64,000 bases of DNA from Lactobacillus sp. ESL0680 (GCF_029392855.1 NZ_CP113945.1:1488001-1552000), one strand, 5' to 3'; positions 35,190 through 44,223 are shown, counted from the first letter of the stretch. The notes: generated from the sequence alone by a model not told the origin. Numbers and translations: made by a program.

Positions 35190-36383
35190 TTATTTAACGT
35201 GGTTTGCATCTGGCAATAGCAAAATAAAGATAACCGCACTGACATGTAATAATGCCTGCAAACCAATAGTCATTACTGGATTGTGACCAGCAATCGCAGA
35301 AATTGAAACTGGTACAACATAAGACAATAACATTGAAACAGTTCCGCCAATACCACCAGCACTACCGGCATATTTTTGACCAATTTCTGGTAATTGAATC
35401 GTCATTCCCTTTAGCACCGGACCAGTCATTGAACCAAACAAGCCGCCAATGGCTAAGTTGGCCATCATAATCAGGCTGCCCGGTAATTGGGTATTCATGA
35501 AAATCATAATCCCTGACAAAATAACCGCAAACAGCATGAATGGCTTTGCCCTGTGCAGTTTACGAATAATTGCTGGTCCAACCATCGAACCAAACAAGGC
35601 CCCAATTGAAGCACATGAAGTCATGACCCCTGCTAATCTTGGGTTAACCCCCTTAGCATTAACTAAAATCTGTGGCAGTGTTCCAATAAAGGACATTGAA
35701 GCAGCACTAACAATCCCGCCGCAAATATATAGCAGCCAAACGCGTTTGTTTCTTGCAGCAACACCAAAATACTTCGTAACTGACTCATGTTTGGGCATTA
35801 CTTCGCCCTTTGGCGTATCTTTAACTAAAATTAGCCACAAGCAGGCAATCACAACAAGCAATACTGAAGAAAACATGTAAGCAGATTGAACTGTTGGAAA
35901 ATATGCACCGGTAATCTGCGACAGTGTTGTTCCGACCGTACCACAGGCAAACCAAATTCCCATTGCAATTCCTGTATCTTGCTTGAACCAGGTACCTAAA
36001 ATTTTGGTTGAGTTGGCGTTACCTAAAGACATGTAGACGCCAAACATTAACAAAGCGAGCATCATGGTGCCATAGCTATGAGCATAGAGCCGACCAAAAG
36101 CGCCAATAATTGACACAACAAACCCAGTCGCAACAACTTTCTTAGGGCCAAATTTATCACCCAAAGTGCCACCAGGGATACTCAAAAATACGGCCACCAG
36201 CATTGGTGCCATCAGTAAACTAGAAAATTGCGCCGGTGTAATTTGCAATTGTGGGATAATCCTAATTGCTAGAGCAGAAATCTGAAATTGAACATAACTG
36301 CTAGTCATTGTCATCAGTGACAAAACTGCTAAGATAACCCACCGATAACTTGATAAAGCCGGCAAACTTTTGCCTTCATTCAT
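35190..36383 (-). CDS. MFS transporter, paralog 3
   Basis: 397 residues, twelve helices, motif A DKFGPKKVVATG. First gene of a two-gene carrier unit downstream of the arylsulfotransferase operon. The ATG at 36383 is chosen because GGAAGG lies 6 bases upstream; the longer frame starting with TTG at 36401 would place the start inside that ribosome site. With this start its length equals that of paralog 2. Confidence 0.85.
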   Translation of the reverse strand: MNEGKSLPALSSYRWVILAVLSLMTMTSSYVQFQISALAIRIIPQLQITPAQFSSLLMAPMLVAVFLSIPGGTLGDKFGPKKVVATGFVVSIIGAFGRLYAHSYGTMMLALLMFGVYMSLGNANSTKILGTWFKQDTGIAMGIWFACGTVGTTLSQITGAYFPTVQSAYMFSSVLLVVIACLWLILVKDTPKGEVMPKHESVTKYFGVAARNKRVWLLYICGGIVSAASMSFIGTLPQILVNAKGVNPRLAGVMTSCASIGALFGSMVGPAIIRKLHRAKPFMLFAVILSGIMIFMNTQLPGSLIMMANLAIGGLFGSMTGPVLKGMTIQLPEIGQKYAGSAGGIGGTVSMLLSYVVPVSISAIAGHNPVMTIGLQALLHVSAVIFILLLPDANHVK

Positions 36384-36460
36384 AAGCTTCCTTCCTTTCA
36401 AAAAATAGTCATCAACTAACCAATATTTTTATTTTTCCCTATTGCCATTTATGCTAGACA

Positions 36461-36502
36461 AAAATAAGGACCTAATTCAATACAATTCAGAATTAGGTCC
36501 TT
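36461..36502 (-). terminator. Terminator of the thioredoxin-arylsulfotransferase-LysR operon
   Basis: AAGGACCTAATTC (36466-36478) / GAATTAGGTCCTT (36490-36502), 13-bp perfect stem, then ATTTTTG on the minus strand. Confidence 0.92.
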
Positions 36503-36517
36503 ACATGTTATTGAATT

Positions 36518-37402
36518 TTAGTAATTATCAAGAACTGCCTTCTCAATGATTGAGCAAATTTTTTCATCCAAACTTGTAACATTATTTTTGGCTGGATAAA
36601 TTATTTCAAGCGGAACAGTTGTTTCTTCTTTTAACGGAACCGTACAGATTTGACCAGAACTAAAATAATTATTGCCAATTGATGCTGTCTCTGGCATTAC
36701 TGTATATCCACGATTGTGGGCCACAGCATTAAAAATAATGTCACGACTTGATAATACATATTGGCGCTCGTGCCCTGCCCAATTTTTATAATCATTGAGA
36801 ACAAAGCAGGTCAAGCCTTCAACGTCCTTTTCACCAATAGCTGCCTTTTTAGCCAGCTGACTATCCTTAGCTGCATAAACTCGCAGCGGAACATCAACTA
36901 ACTTTTTGTGTTGCAAATGCATTTCGGCAATGATTGTATTAAACAAGGCTTCGTCATCTCTGCGCTTACTGCACAAGGCAATATCAACCTTGCCATCACG
37001 TAAGTGCTGCAGTAATTCCCGCGGTCGTAATTCTTCTGGTGAAATTTCCAACTTAGGAAACTGCTGGTAAATTTCGTTAATGATTTGCAAGAAAGTCGTT
37101 CCAGAAACCATTGGTACAACAGCCAAATTTACAGCTTTAATGTCTTCATTATTAATCGCAAACCGCTGCAGTTCTTCCACATCACGCTGAATTCTTTGCA
37201 CAATATGGTAAACTTCCTTACCCTTAGGAGTTAATTTCACGCCCTTACGCGTACGTTCAAAAATCTGAGATCCCATTTCACTTTCAAATGATTTAATTGA
37301 TTCACTTAGTGCTGGCTGCGAAATAAATAGTTCACAGCTTGCTTTAGAAATTGAATGACATTCGGCAACTTTTAGAAAGTATTGTAATTGGACGAGTTTC
37401 AT
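36518..37402 (-). CDS. LysR-family regulator (second), in the thioredoxin operon
   Basis: 294 residues: helix-turn-helix SKASCELFISQPALSESIKSFE near the start and an effector-binding domain from about residue 88. Encoded 13 bases after the arylsulfotransferase-like gene with AGGAG before its ATG, so it is co-transcribed with thioredoxin and that enzyme. A large nested palindrome with a T-N11-A core at 39221-39270 is its likely operator. Confidence 0.88.
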   Translation of the reverse strand: MKLVQLQYFLKVAECHSISKASCELFISQPALSESIKSFESEMGSQIFERTRKGVKLTPKGKEVYHIVQRIQRDVEELQRFAINNEDIKAVNLAVVPMVSGTTFLQIINEIYQQFPKLEISPEELRPRELLQHLRDGKVDIALCSKRRDDEALFNTIIAEMHLQHKKLVDVPLRVYAAKDSQLAKKAAIGEKDVEGLTCFVLNDYKNWAGHERQYVLSSRDIIFNAVAHNRGYTVMPETASIGNNYFSSGQICTVPLKEETTVPLEIIYPAKNNVTSLDEKICSIIEKAVLDNY

Positions 37403-37415
37403 GTTTAGCTCCTAA

Positions 37416-38837
37416 TCAAAGTTTATCAACGCAAAATGCAGCACCCTCACCATAACCAGCAGCACCATCAACTGAGACTGTCACATCTTCTTTGAAGTTA
37501 GGATCAGCAGCACCAGGAACTTGGAAATCAGCAATCTTTGGCGGTGTAATTGCCTTAGGTTCTTCCTTAGTCAATTGCGGTACCCATTCATAAGGAACCC
37601 GATAAGCACGATATACTAGGTAATCCCCAACATAAGGATAAACATATTCCCAAACAACTTCTTTATCTGGTGTGACTTCCAAGAAACGTCCTTCAGTACC
37701 TTCATCAATTAGAGTATTACCATTTGGTAAACGTTGTGCATCACTAACTAATGGGGAATAGAAATGATGTCCATGGAATGGTGTCTTGCTGTCAAAGTCA
37801 GTAGTACCAAATGACCAAACAACTTCTAATGTAGTTGGATTAAATTCGATTACTCTTGAAGTATCAACTCTCGTTGTCTTCATTCCTGTCTTTGAAGTCT
37901 GGTCAGGCAAACCATAACCGGCCCAGCCACCGTTATTAAAGACCATAATATTGCCAGCACCAGGTAGTCCTTTAGGAATCATGTGTGAATGGTGCATTCC
38001 GACTAACGGACCAAGTAACCGCAGTGCCAGGCTGGTTGTATAATCTGGACCAATTTGCCAAACAATTTTACCGCTTTCATGGTCAACAATCCACATAATA
38101 TTTGCTTCCCGAGAATCCATAATAATGTTATTAGGATTAAACCGTTCATCACCCTCATCAAACCAATGGTTAGGTCCTAAATAGCTAGCACAGTTAACGT
38201 GGAAAATATCACCTTCACCATGTTCACCACTCTGCTGTGTGTTTGGATCACGGAACATCGCGTTCTTTTCAATATTAGTCAAATGAAATTCACGGAAGTG
38301 ATCCATAATGTGCCATGACCATAGTTCTTTACCTTCACGGTCAACTTCGAGCAAGACATCTTCAAGCAACAATTGTGGAGAAACCTTACGCTTCTTAACG
38401 TTATTATGGGTTAGCAAAAGAACTTTATTAAAGTCTTCCTTCGCATCTTGTCCTGGAACATAATAACCAACTGGATTACTTTCAATTTGATAATCATGGT
38501 GCTGACGAGCAACCCAAGCCTTACCTGAATCTTCATCTTCAACTTCTTGGTTATGGTCAAAGCTCCAAACTTTCTTCCCATCCCAGTCAATTTCTGTCAG
38601 ATCAGCATAATCCTGATAAGCCGCATAACGATCACGACATCTTAATGAGCCAAAAATCTTGCCACCGGGAACCATCTTGTTGGGAAAACCCTGAAAATCT
38701 TTCCATTCGTGAACAACCTTACCGGACATATCAATTAAAACAGCACCTACACCAGCGGCATTAAACAATGTATAGCCGCTCCATGCCTTGTCTGGATTGT
38801 ATCTAACAGTCCCTGTTGGATAAATACTTCTTCCCAT
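37416..38837 (-). CDS. Arylsulfotransferase (ASST) family protein
   Basis: 473 residues resembling the arylsulfotransferase beta-propeller family: repeated strand pairs with W-H/F and D-x-G signatures (LIDMSGKVVHEWKD, EIDWDGKKVWSFDHN, LEVDREGKELWSWHIMDH, WIVDHESGKIVWQIG, LEVTPDKEVVWEYVYP), and His-rich centre segments (GMHHSHMIPKG, FHGHHFYSP) where the catalytic His lies in characterised members. Those move sulfate from one phenol to another without PAPS and act outside the cytoplasm. This one has no signal peptide. It is co-encoded with a thioredoxin and a LysR regulator. Its activity is not certain. Confidence 0.75.
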   Translation of the reverse strand: MGRSIYPTGTVRYNPDKAWSGYTLFNAAGVGAVLIDMSGKVVHEWKDFQGFPNKMVPGGKIFGSLRCRDRYAAYQDYADLTEIDWDGKKVWSFDHNQEVEDEDSGKAWVARQHHDYQIESNPVGYYVPGQDAKEDFNKVLLLTHNNVKKRKVSPQLLLEDVLLEVDREGKELWSWHIMDHFREFHLTNIEKNAMFRDPNTQQSGEHGEGDIFHVNCASYLGPNHWFDEGDERFNPNNIIMDSREANIMWIVDHESGKIVWQIGPDYTTSLALRLLGPLVGMHHSHMIPKGLPGAGNIMVFNNGGWAGYGLPDQTSKTGMKTTRVDTSRVIEFNPTTLEVVWSFGTTDFDSKTPFHGHHFYSPLVSDAQRLPNGNTLIDEGTEGRFLEVTPDKEVVWEYVYPYVGDYLVYRAYRVPYEWVPQLTKEEPKAITPPKIADFQVPGAADPNFKEDVTVSVDGAAGYGEGAAFCVDKL

Positions 38838-38861
38838 TTTGTTCTCCTTTTACTTAATCAA

Positions 38862-39164
38862 TTATGAAAGCATATCTGCATAATCATCTTCAGAATGATT
38901 GCCGCTAAGCCGCTTAACTGGCTCACCATCGTCAAACAAAATAACGTGGGGCACACCCTTTAAACGCAATTTTGCTTGCAATTCCGGGCTTTCTTCAACA
39001 TCAACGTTGTAAAATGGAATCTCTGAAAATTCATCTTCTAAGTCTTCTACCTTTGGATGAACCTTTTGGCATACTGGGCAGGTCTTCCGCGAAAATAAAA
39101 TTAAGCATTTTTGACCATCATCTTCGACAACTTCATCAAAAAATTCAGAGTTAATAGTTTTCAT
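38862..39164 (-). CDS. Thioredoxin
   Basis: 100 residues, a complete thioredoxin fold with active site CPVC in SRKTCPVCQKVHP in place of the usual CGPC, and the cis-proline in KGVPHVILFDDG. It is a specialised rather than housekeeping form because of that variant dipeptide. First gene of the operon with the arylsulfotransferase-family gene; a thioredoxin-reductase-like gene is divergent 187 bases away. The pair probably maintains thiols of the neighbouring enzyme. Confidence 0.9.
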   Translation of the reverse strand: MKTINSEFFDEVVEDDGQKCLILFSRKTCPVCQKVHPKVEDLEDEFSEIPFYNVDVEESPELQAKLRLKGVPHVILFDDGEPVKRLSGNHSEDDYADMLS

Positions 39165-39220
39165 AATGAATACTCCTTTGTAACATTATTATTTTTTTCA
39201 CAATTAAAGTTTAATACAAA

Positions 39221-39270
39221 AGCGCTTACTTTTGGGTATACGTAAAACTTATACCATATAAGAAAGCGCT
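39221..39270. promoter_or_regulatory. Nested LysR-type operator between thioredoxin and reductase genes
   Basis: The inner dyad GGTAT-N11-ATACC (39235-39255) is the T-N11-A pattern of LysR regulators. An outer dyad AGCGCTT (39221-39227) / AAGCGCT (39264-39270) has the same centre within one base. Located midway between the two divergent genes. Confidence 0.7.
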
Positions 39271-39351
39271 ATACTATGATACTTTTGAAAAGTTATATTA
39301 TAAATCATAGATAATGTGAATAAATTAATTAATAACTAAGGAGAACAGCTT

Positions 39352-40272
39352 ATGGAAGATTACGATGTGCTCATTTTAGGTGCTGGTCCAGCGGGATTAT
39401 CCGCTGGCTTATTCAGTGCACGCTACGGCTTAAAGACAATAATTCTCGAAAAAGATGAAGTTGGCGGCCGTGCTAACCAAATTACAAAAATTACCACTTA
39501 TCCCGGTATTTTAGAATCATCTGGCGCAGATTTAATCGCTAAAATGCGAGCCCATGCCGAAAAGTTTGGTGCCGTAATCAAGATGCAATCACCGAAATCA
39601 ATTAAAATTCAAGATGGTTATAAAATAGTCCACACCCGCAAAGTTGATTACAGAGCCAAGACTTTAATTGTTGCAACAGGTATGACACCACGAGTATTAG
39701 GTATCCCCGGTGAAGAAGAATTTGCTGGGATGGGCGTGTCCTACTGCGCAACTTGTGATGCTGACTTTTACCAAGATCAAAAAGTTGCCGTTGTCGGCGA
39801 TAATAACGAAGCCATCAGCGAGGGATTATTAATTTGCAAATTCGCCAGCGAAGTTGACGTAATTGTTAATCGGCCTGAAGGTCATCTGACTTGCAGTAAA
39901 GCCAATCAAGAGCGTGCTGATAAAGAACCTAAGATGCATTTTATTTGGAATACCGAAGTTGAGGATGTCCACGGCGACATGAATGTTGAGGGACTAAAGG
40001 TTAGGAACCTAACAACTGGTAAAGAAACTGATTTGCCTTGTGATGGTGTCTTCTTCTTCCTTGGAATGATGCCCGCTACTGCAATTGTCAAAGACATTGT
40101 TGAACTAGACGATCAAGGTTATATGCATGCTAAAGAAGACATGAGCGTTGGCAATCAAGGGATTTTCGCAGCGGGTGATACGCGCAAACGATACCTCAGC
40201 CAAGTTCTAACTTCTGCTAATGACGGCGCAATTGCCGCTGCAGCTGCACAAAAATACATTGCCACCAACTAG
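39352..40272 (+). CDS. Thioredoxin reductase-like flavoprotein
   Basis: 306 residues: FAD motif LILGAGPAGLSAGLFSARYG, redox pair CATC (SYCATCDADFYQDQ) and C-terminal FAD motif GIFAAGDTRKRYLSQV. The second nucleotide fold is unusual: VAVVGDNNEAISEG in place of GGGDSA, and the usual HRR arginines that grip NADPH are replaced by NRPEGH. NADPH may therefore not be the electron donor, as in the ferredoxin/flavin-linked branches of this family. Likely partner of the divergently encoded CPVC thioredoxin. Followed 25 bases later by an MFS gene. Confidence 0.85.
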   Translation: MEDYDVLILGAGPAGLSAGLFSARYGLKTIILEKDEVGGRANQITKITTYPGILESSGADLIAKMRAHAEKFGAVIKMQSPKSIKIQDGYKIVHTRKVDYRAKTLIVATGMTPRVLGIPGEEEFAGMGVSYCATCDADFYQDQKVAVVGDNNEAISEGLLICKFASEVDVIVNRPEGHLTCSKANQERADKEPKMHFIWNTEVEDVHGDMNVEGLKVRNLTTGKETDLPCDGVFFFLGMMPATAIVKDIVELDDQGYMHAKEDMSVGNQGIFAAGDTRKRYLSQVLTSANDGAIAAAAAQKYIATN

Positions 40273-40297
40273 AAGCAACTGACTTCGGAGAAAAATC

Positions 40298-41491
40298 ATG
40301 AAAAACATTTCGCACAACAGCATTATGTTTAAGATTTCCGTTTTATCAATTTCACTAGCAGTTATGCTGGCACCAACTATCTCGCCAGCTCTGCCGTTAA
40401 TGCATTTTCCAGGTGTCTCCAAAGAGCAGATTGATACTTTATCAACCATTCCTAACCTGGCCAAAATTTTGGGAATTCTGTTCTGCCCTTTCCTTATTCG
40501 CTGGATTGGTCAAAAGAAAACTATCTTAATTGGACTGACTGGAATTGTTGTTTTGGGGATTATCCCCTTCTTCAGTAATTCTTACCAAGTAATCCTAATA
40601 GCCAGAATTATCGTAGGCTTAGCGTTCGGGATTTTCATGCCGCTATGCACCAGCTTAATTGTTCAATTATATCGGACAGATAAAAATACCATGGCGCACA
40701 TGATGGGTTACCAAAATACAGTCCAGACTTTAGGTAGTGCTCTTGGGTCATTCACAGTTGGCAGTCTCGTTATGTGGGGCTGGCATCAAGCCTTCTTGGT
40801 TTACCTAATCCCCATCTTGCCAATTGTATTGTTTAGCCTTTTTGTCAGCATTGATGATCCGCAAAAAACAACCCAGAAAGAAAAAAGTAAGACCAAGTTT
40901 AAATTCACTGGTGAAATGGCATTGATTTGCTTCTTTATGCTAGCAACTTTGGTGTTCTACATGCCAATCAACTTTACCATGCCGCGGTTAATCATTCAGA
41001 AGCAGATTGGTTCTGCGAGCACGGCTGCGCTAGTTGCGGGAATTGTTCAAATCGCAACAATGGCCACTGCTTCACTATTTGGCTATATGATGAAACATGT
41101 CGGTAAAATTATTTTCCCGATTGGGTTCTTGCTAGTTATGATAGGTTACTTTGCTATTTCACAGGCAAATAACATTGTCATACTAATCTGTGCCTTGTTA
41201 ATTATGGGCATTGGCAACAGCTTCTGTCTGCCATTCATTTACAATTGGATGGCACTTCTAACTAACAGTGATACGGCAACAATGGGACAATCCATTTTAA
41301 TGATTGCCTTGAATATCGGTACGGTGCTATCGCCCAAAATTGTCAACGGCATTAACCAAATGATGGGCAGCAATGACCCATGCAACGTCATGATTATTTG
41401 TGCCTGTGGCGACTTATGTTTAGCAATAATTGCCGTAATTAATTATGTGTCCAATCGAAGTAAGAAGCATCCACGCTTACAAGGTAAATAA
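40298..41491 (+). CDS. MFS transporter (different subfamily)
   Basis: 397 residues, twelve hydrophobic helices. It is not a close copy of the three MFS proteins at 30-36 kb: the start LSISLAVMLAPTISPALPLM and PNLAKILGILFCPFLIRWIG fit the drug/solute DHA1 type. Co-transcribed with the thioredoxin-reductase-like gene. Substrate unknown; an aryl compound connected with the arylsulfotransferase-family gene is a possibility by position only. Confidence 0.8.
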   Translation: MKNISHNSIMFKISVLSISLAVMLAPTISPALPLMHFPGVSKEQIDTLSTIPNLAKILGILFCPFLIRWIGQKKTILIGLTGIVVLGIIPFFSNSYQVILIARIIVGLAFGIFMPLCTSLIVQLYRTDKNTMAHMMGYQNTVQTLGSALGSFTVGSLVMWGWHQAFLVYLIPILPIVLFSLFVSIDDPQKTTQKEKSKTKFKFTGEMALICFFMLATLVFYMPINFTMPRLIIQKQIGSASTAALVAGIVQIATMATASLFGYMMKHVGKIIFPIGFLLVMIGYFAISQANNIVILICALLIMGIGNSFCLPFIYNWMALLTNSDTATMGQSILMIALNIGTVLSPKIVNGINQMMGSNDPCNVMIICACGDLCLAIIAVINYVSNRSKKHPRLQGK

Positions 41492-41507
41492 TTTTTAAAA
41501 TAAACAA

Positions 41508-41541
41508 AAAAGAACCACCTCTATTACGAGGTGGTTCTTTT
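41508..41541. terminator. Bidirectional terminator between the MFS gene and gpmA
   Basis: AAAAGAACCACCTC / GAGGTGGTTCTTTT, 14-bp perfect stem, 6-base loop. Confidence 0.94.
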
Positions 41542-41557
41542 AATTAGGATTAACTAA

Positions 41558-42247
41558 TTAATCCAATTTTTCCTTGTTAGTGACATTCAACTTGTCATCG
41601 AAGGTGTAAACAACTGGTTCACCAGTCTTCATTTCCAAGTCCATAATGTCAGCATCAGAAATGTTTTCGATGTACTTAGTCAATGCACGCAATGAATTAC
41701 CGTGAGCTGCGATAATGACATTCTTACCAGCCAACAAGTCTGGCGCAATGTGGTCTTCCCAGAAAGGCATAACTCTGCCAAGGCAGACCTTCAAGTTCTC
41801 AGTCCGTGGAATGATGTTCGGGTCAAGATCAGCATAACGACGGTCATGTACTTGACTGAATTCTGAATCATCTTCAAGCTTTGGTGGCAAAACATCGTAT
41901 GACCGACGCCAAATGTGCACTTGTTCATCGCCGTATTTTTCAGCAGTTGCCTTCTTGTTTAAGCCTTGTAAACCGCCGTAATGACGTTCGTTAAGCCGCC
42001 AAGACTTAGTTTCTGGAACCCAGAGTTGATCGCTTTCTGCCAAAGCATAGTGCAGGGTCTTGATTGCACGAGTTAAAACTGAGGTATATGCTTGGTCAAA
42101 TTGCAGACCAGCTTCTTTAATCAATTTACCCGCATTTTTTGCTTCTTCGACACCCTTTTCTGACAGGTCAACATCAACCCAGCCAGTAAATTTATTTTCA
42201 AGGTTCCATTCACTTTGTCCGTGACGGATTAAAACTAATTTCGACAT
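41558..42247 (-). CDS. gpmA: 2,3-bisphosphoglycerate-dependent phosphoglycerate mutase
   Basis: 229 residues beginning [20 protein letters not shown]. The phosphorylated His sits in [10 protein letters not shown], with [25 protein letters not shown] and the second catalytic His in [10 protein letters not shown]. It interconverts 3- and 2-phosphoglycerate in glycolysis. AAGGAG lies 7 bases before the ATG at 42247; the longer frame to 42334 is not supported. Confidence 0.97.
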   Translation of the reverse strand: MSKLVLIRHGQSEWNLENKFTGWVDVDLSEKGVEEAKNAGKLIKEAGLQFDQAYTSVLTRAIKTLHYALAESDQLWVPETKSWRLNERHYGGLQGLNKKATAEKYGDEQVHIWRRSYDVLPPKLEDDSEFSQVHDRRYADLDPNIIPRTENLKVCLGRVMPFWEDHIAPDLLAGKNVIIAAHGNSLRALTKYIENISDADIMDLEMKTGEPVVYTFDDKLNVTNKEKLD

Positions 42248-42404
42248 GAAATATCTCCTTTGCAAATTAAATGTTTCACTTACTATTTTACACATTTCGT
42301 TTTTATTTTCATAGGGTTTTCTATCAAAAATCATTTTTTAGCTAACGATTTTACGATACAATAGGAGTAATAATTATTATCAGAAAAGAGCATGTTCACA
42401 TACT

Positions 42405-43187
42405 ATGAAATTCAAAAAAATAATCATTGGTCTTAGCCTCGCTGCAGCTTTAATTGTCGGCGGCTGTTCTAAAAAACAAAAAACTAGTGAGCCGATCCTA
42501 ACTAAAACTCAGGTAATTAACGCCTCACAAAAAACGTTCAAAAGTGGTCAAGTTAAGCAAAATGTCACTTTGGGTAATGACACATCTAAACAAGTTGTAG
42601 TTACTAATGCCGTCTTTGGCGGCAAGCCAACTATCTTCCACATTAATTACCAAACACAGGTCAAGGGCAAGAATCAGACTTCAGAGCAGTGGGCTGACAA
42701 CATGAACCACCTCTACTTCAACGGTCAAAGTTCCTGGTACAAGGCCGACCTCGCTACTACCACCGGCCACTCTTATGCCGACCTAGTTGACGCGGTCTTT
42801 AACAACGAGATGCTAATAGATCCGCCAGCTGCCTTGACTAAGGCTTACAAAATGACGCGCAGCGGCAATACCTACAAGCTAACAGCCACAATTACCGACC
42901 CCAAAGTTATGCAAAAGGCTGTTGCTCCAATCTTTACAACCGATACTCAAAGTCCCAAGCAGTTAAAAGCCTATCAGAAACTTGAAAAAGCCGGCAAGTT
43001 CCAAAATATGACCGTTAAATTAGTGGTCAAAAACGGTAAATTGTACTCTTTCAATTACCTTGTTAACATTAATTTAGACAAGGTAATGAAATTGAGTGTT
43101 AGCCAAAGCTATGGCAACATGGGCAAACAAGACTTCCTAAAACTACCCAGCAATGCCCTAGGCGCAAAACCTTTACCTAAAAAATAA
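42405..43187 (+). CDS. Lipoprotein, related to the next gene, unknown function
   Basis: 260 residues with a lipoprotein signal (ALIVGGC, Cys near 22) and a mature domain resembling the LppX/DUF6612-type fold by its pattern (KLTATITDP, FQNMTVKLVVKNGKLYSFNYLVNI, KLSVSQSYGNMG). The ribosome site is weak. The next gene encodes a similar protein without the lipobox. Role unknown; such proteins may bind lipids or wall components. Confidence 0.65.
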   Translation: MKFKKIIIGLSLAAALIVGGCSKKQKTSEPILTKTQVINASQKTFKSGQVKQNVTLGNDTSKQVVVTNAVFGGKPTIFHINYQTQVKGKNQTSEQWADNMNHLYFNGQSSWYKADLATTTGHSYADLVDAVFNNEMLIDPPAALTKAYKMTRSGNTYKLTATITDPKVMQKAVAPIFTTDTQSPKQLKAYQKLEKAGKFQNMTVKLVVKNGKLYSFNYLVNINLDKVMKLSVSQSYGNMGKQDFLKLPSNALGAKPLPKK

Positions 43188-43195
43188 TTTATTTA

Positions 43196-43228
43196 GACTA
43201 CTTTCTTTAATGGAAGTGGTCTTTTTTA
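43196..43228 (+). terminator. Terminator of the lipoprotein gene
   Basis: GACTACTTTC / GGAAGTGGTC with two G-U pairs, then TTTTTT. Confidence 0.8.
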
Positions 43229-43349
43229 ATGTGACGACAGCTTTAACCAATTATAAATTAACAGTTGCTTATCCAAACAATAATCTGTATAATGCAATTA
43301 TATATATAGAATAGTGTTAGTAAATATCAAACTATTATGAGGTAAAATT

Positions 43350-44114
43350 ATGAAATTCAAAAAAGCTGTCATAACGTTATTAGCCGTTATTGGCCTTGGT
43401 ACCCTTGGCACTAGTGCAACTCAACCTGTTGCCGCCAGCACCAGCAAAGCTGATGTCATTAAAGTTACCGAGAACGATTTATCTAAGGCTGATGATGCGC
43501 AAGCAACGATTAAGTTGGGTCTCAAAGCAGGCAAAAAGCAACTCAAATTCAATGCCACAATGACAATGGGGAACAAACCAACAGTTATCCACGTAATTGC
43601 CAACAGTAAGGCTCTGCCAAGTAATGTAGAAGCCTGGATCGACAGCGGCAGCGGCAAAATTTATAGCTTAGATGGTAAAAAATGGGTTAAAGAAGACATG
43701 TCTAAGGAAGACCAAGCTTCCTTTAATGACACAACCCAAGGTAAACCTTCTCCTACTTTTTACAAAAAACTAGCTAAGAAAGCTAAGTTAACCCACTCTG
43801 GTGACTCTTATACCGTTAGTGGCAAAGTTACCGACCAAAAGTGGCTCAATAAGTTCCTTCTTGCAATCGCTAAGGATGCAAAATTGAGCAAAAAAGAAAT
43901 AAAATCTCTGAAAAAGGTGAAGCTGAGCAACATTAGCGTTAAGATGACCACATCTAACGACAAGTTAACTAATTACCTAGTTTCTACCAAAGTAAGCTTG
44001 ACTAAGAAAATATCTGTTACTTTGAGCATGAACATGTCAGAGTTTGGCAAGCACAGTGACTTAGCCGTTCCTAGCGAGATTGTCAATTCTGCTACACCAG
44101 CTCCTAAAGATTAA
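43350..44114 (+). CDS. Secreted protein, paralog of the preceding lipoprotein
   Basis: 254 residues: signal peptide ending near VAAST, no lipobox Cys. The mature part follows the lipoprotein closely in pattern (TLKLGL-type start, GNKPTVIHVIANSK versus GGKPTIFHINYQTQ, AKLTHSGDSYTVSGKVTD versus YKMTRSGNTYKLTATITD). The two are thus an anchored and a released version of one fold. It has its own GAGGT ribosome site and terminator. Confidence 0.65.
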   Translation: MKFKKAVITLLAVIGLGTLGTSATQPVAASTSKADVIKVTENDLSKADDAQATIKLGLKAGKKQLKFNATMTMGNKPTVIHVIANSKALPSNVEAWIDSGSGKIYSLDGKKWVKEDMSKEDQASFNDTTQGKPSPTFYKKLAKKAKLTHSGDSYTVSGKVTDQKWLNKFLLAIAKDAKLSKKEIKSLKKVKLSNISVKMTTSNDKLTNYLVSTKVSLTKKISVTLSMNMSEFGKHSDLAVPSEIVNSATPAPKD

Positions 44115-44127
44115 TTATTAAAAAATG

Positions 44128-44158
44128 AGATGCCGCAAACAAGCGACATCTTTTTTTA
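44128..44158 (+). terminator. Terminator of the secreted paralog gene
   Basis: AGATGCCGC / GCGACATCT stem with one mismatch, then a seven-T run. Confidence 0.85.
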
Positions 44159-44223
44159 TTGTCCAAATTGAATTATGTTAACATAAAAGTAGTTAAAACC
44201 AGGTTTTAGATGGAGGCTTATCT

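Noticed and set aside
37416-38837. GAAGYGEGAA tail of the arylsulfotransferase-family protein as an ApbE site
   Set aside because: It lacks the S/T-G-A-S/T core.
41558-42334. Longer N-terminus for gpmA
   Set aside because: The extension is not conserved-looking and the internal ATG at 42247 is preceded by AAGGAG and starts the family-typical [10 protein letters not shown].
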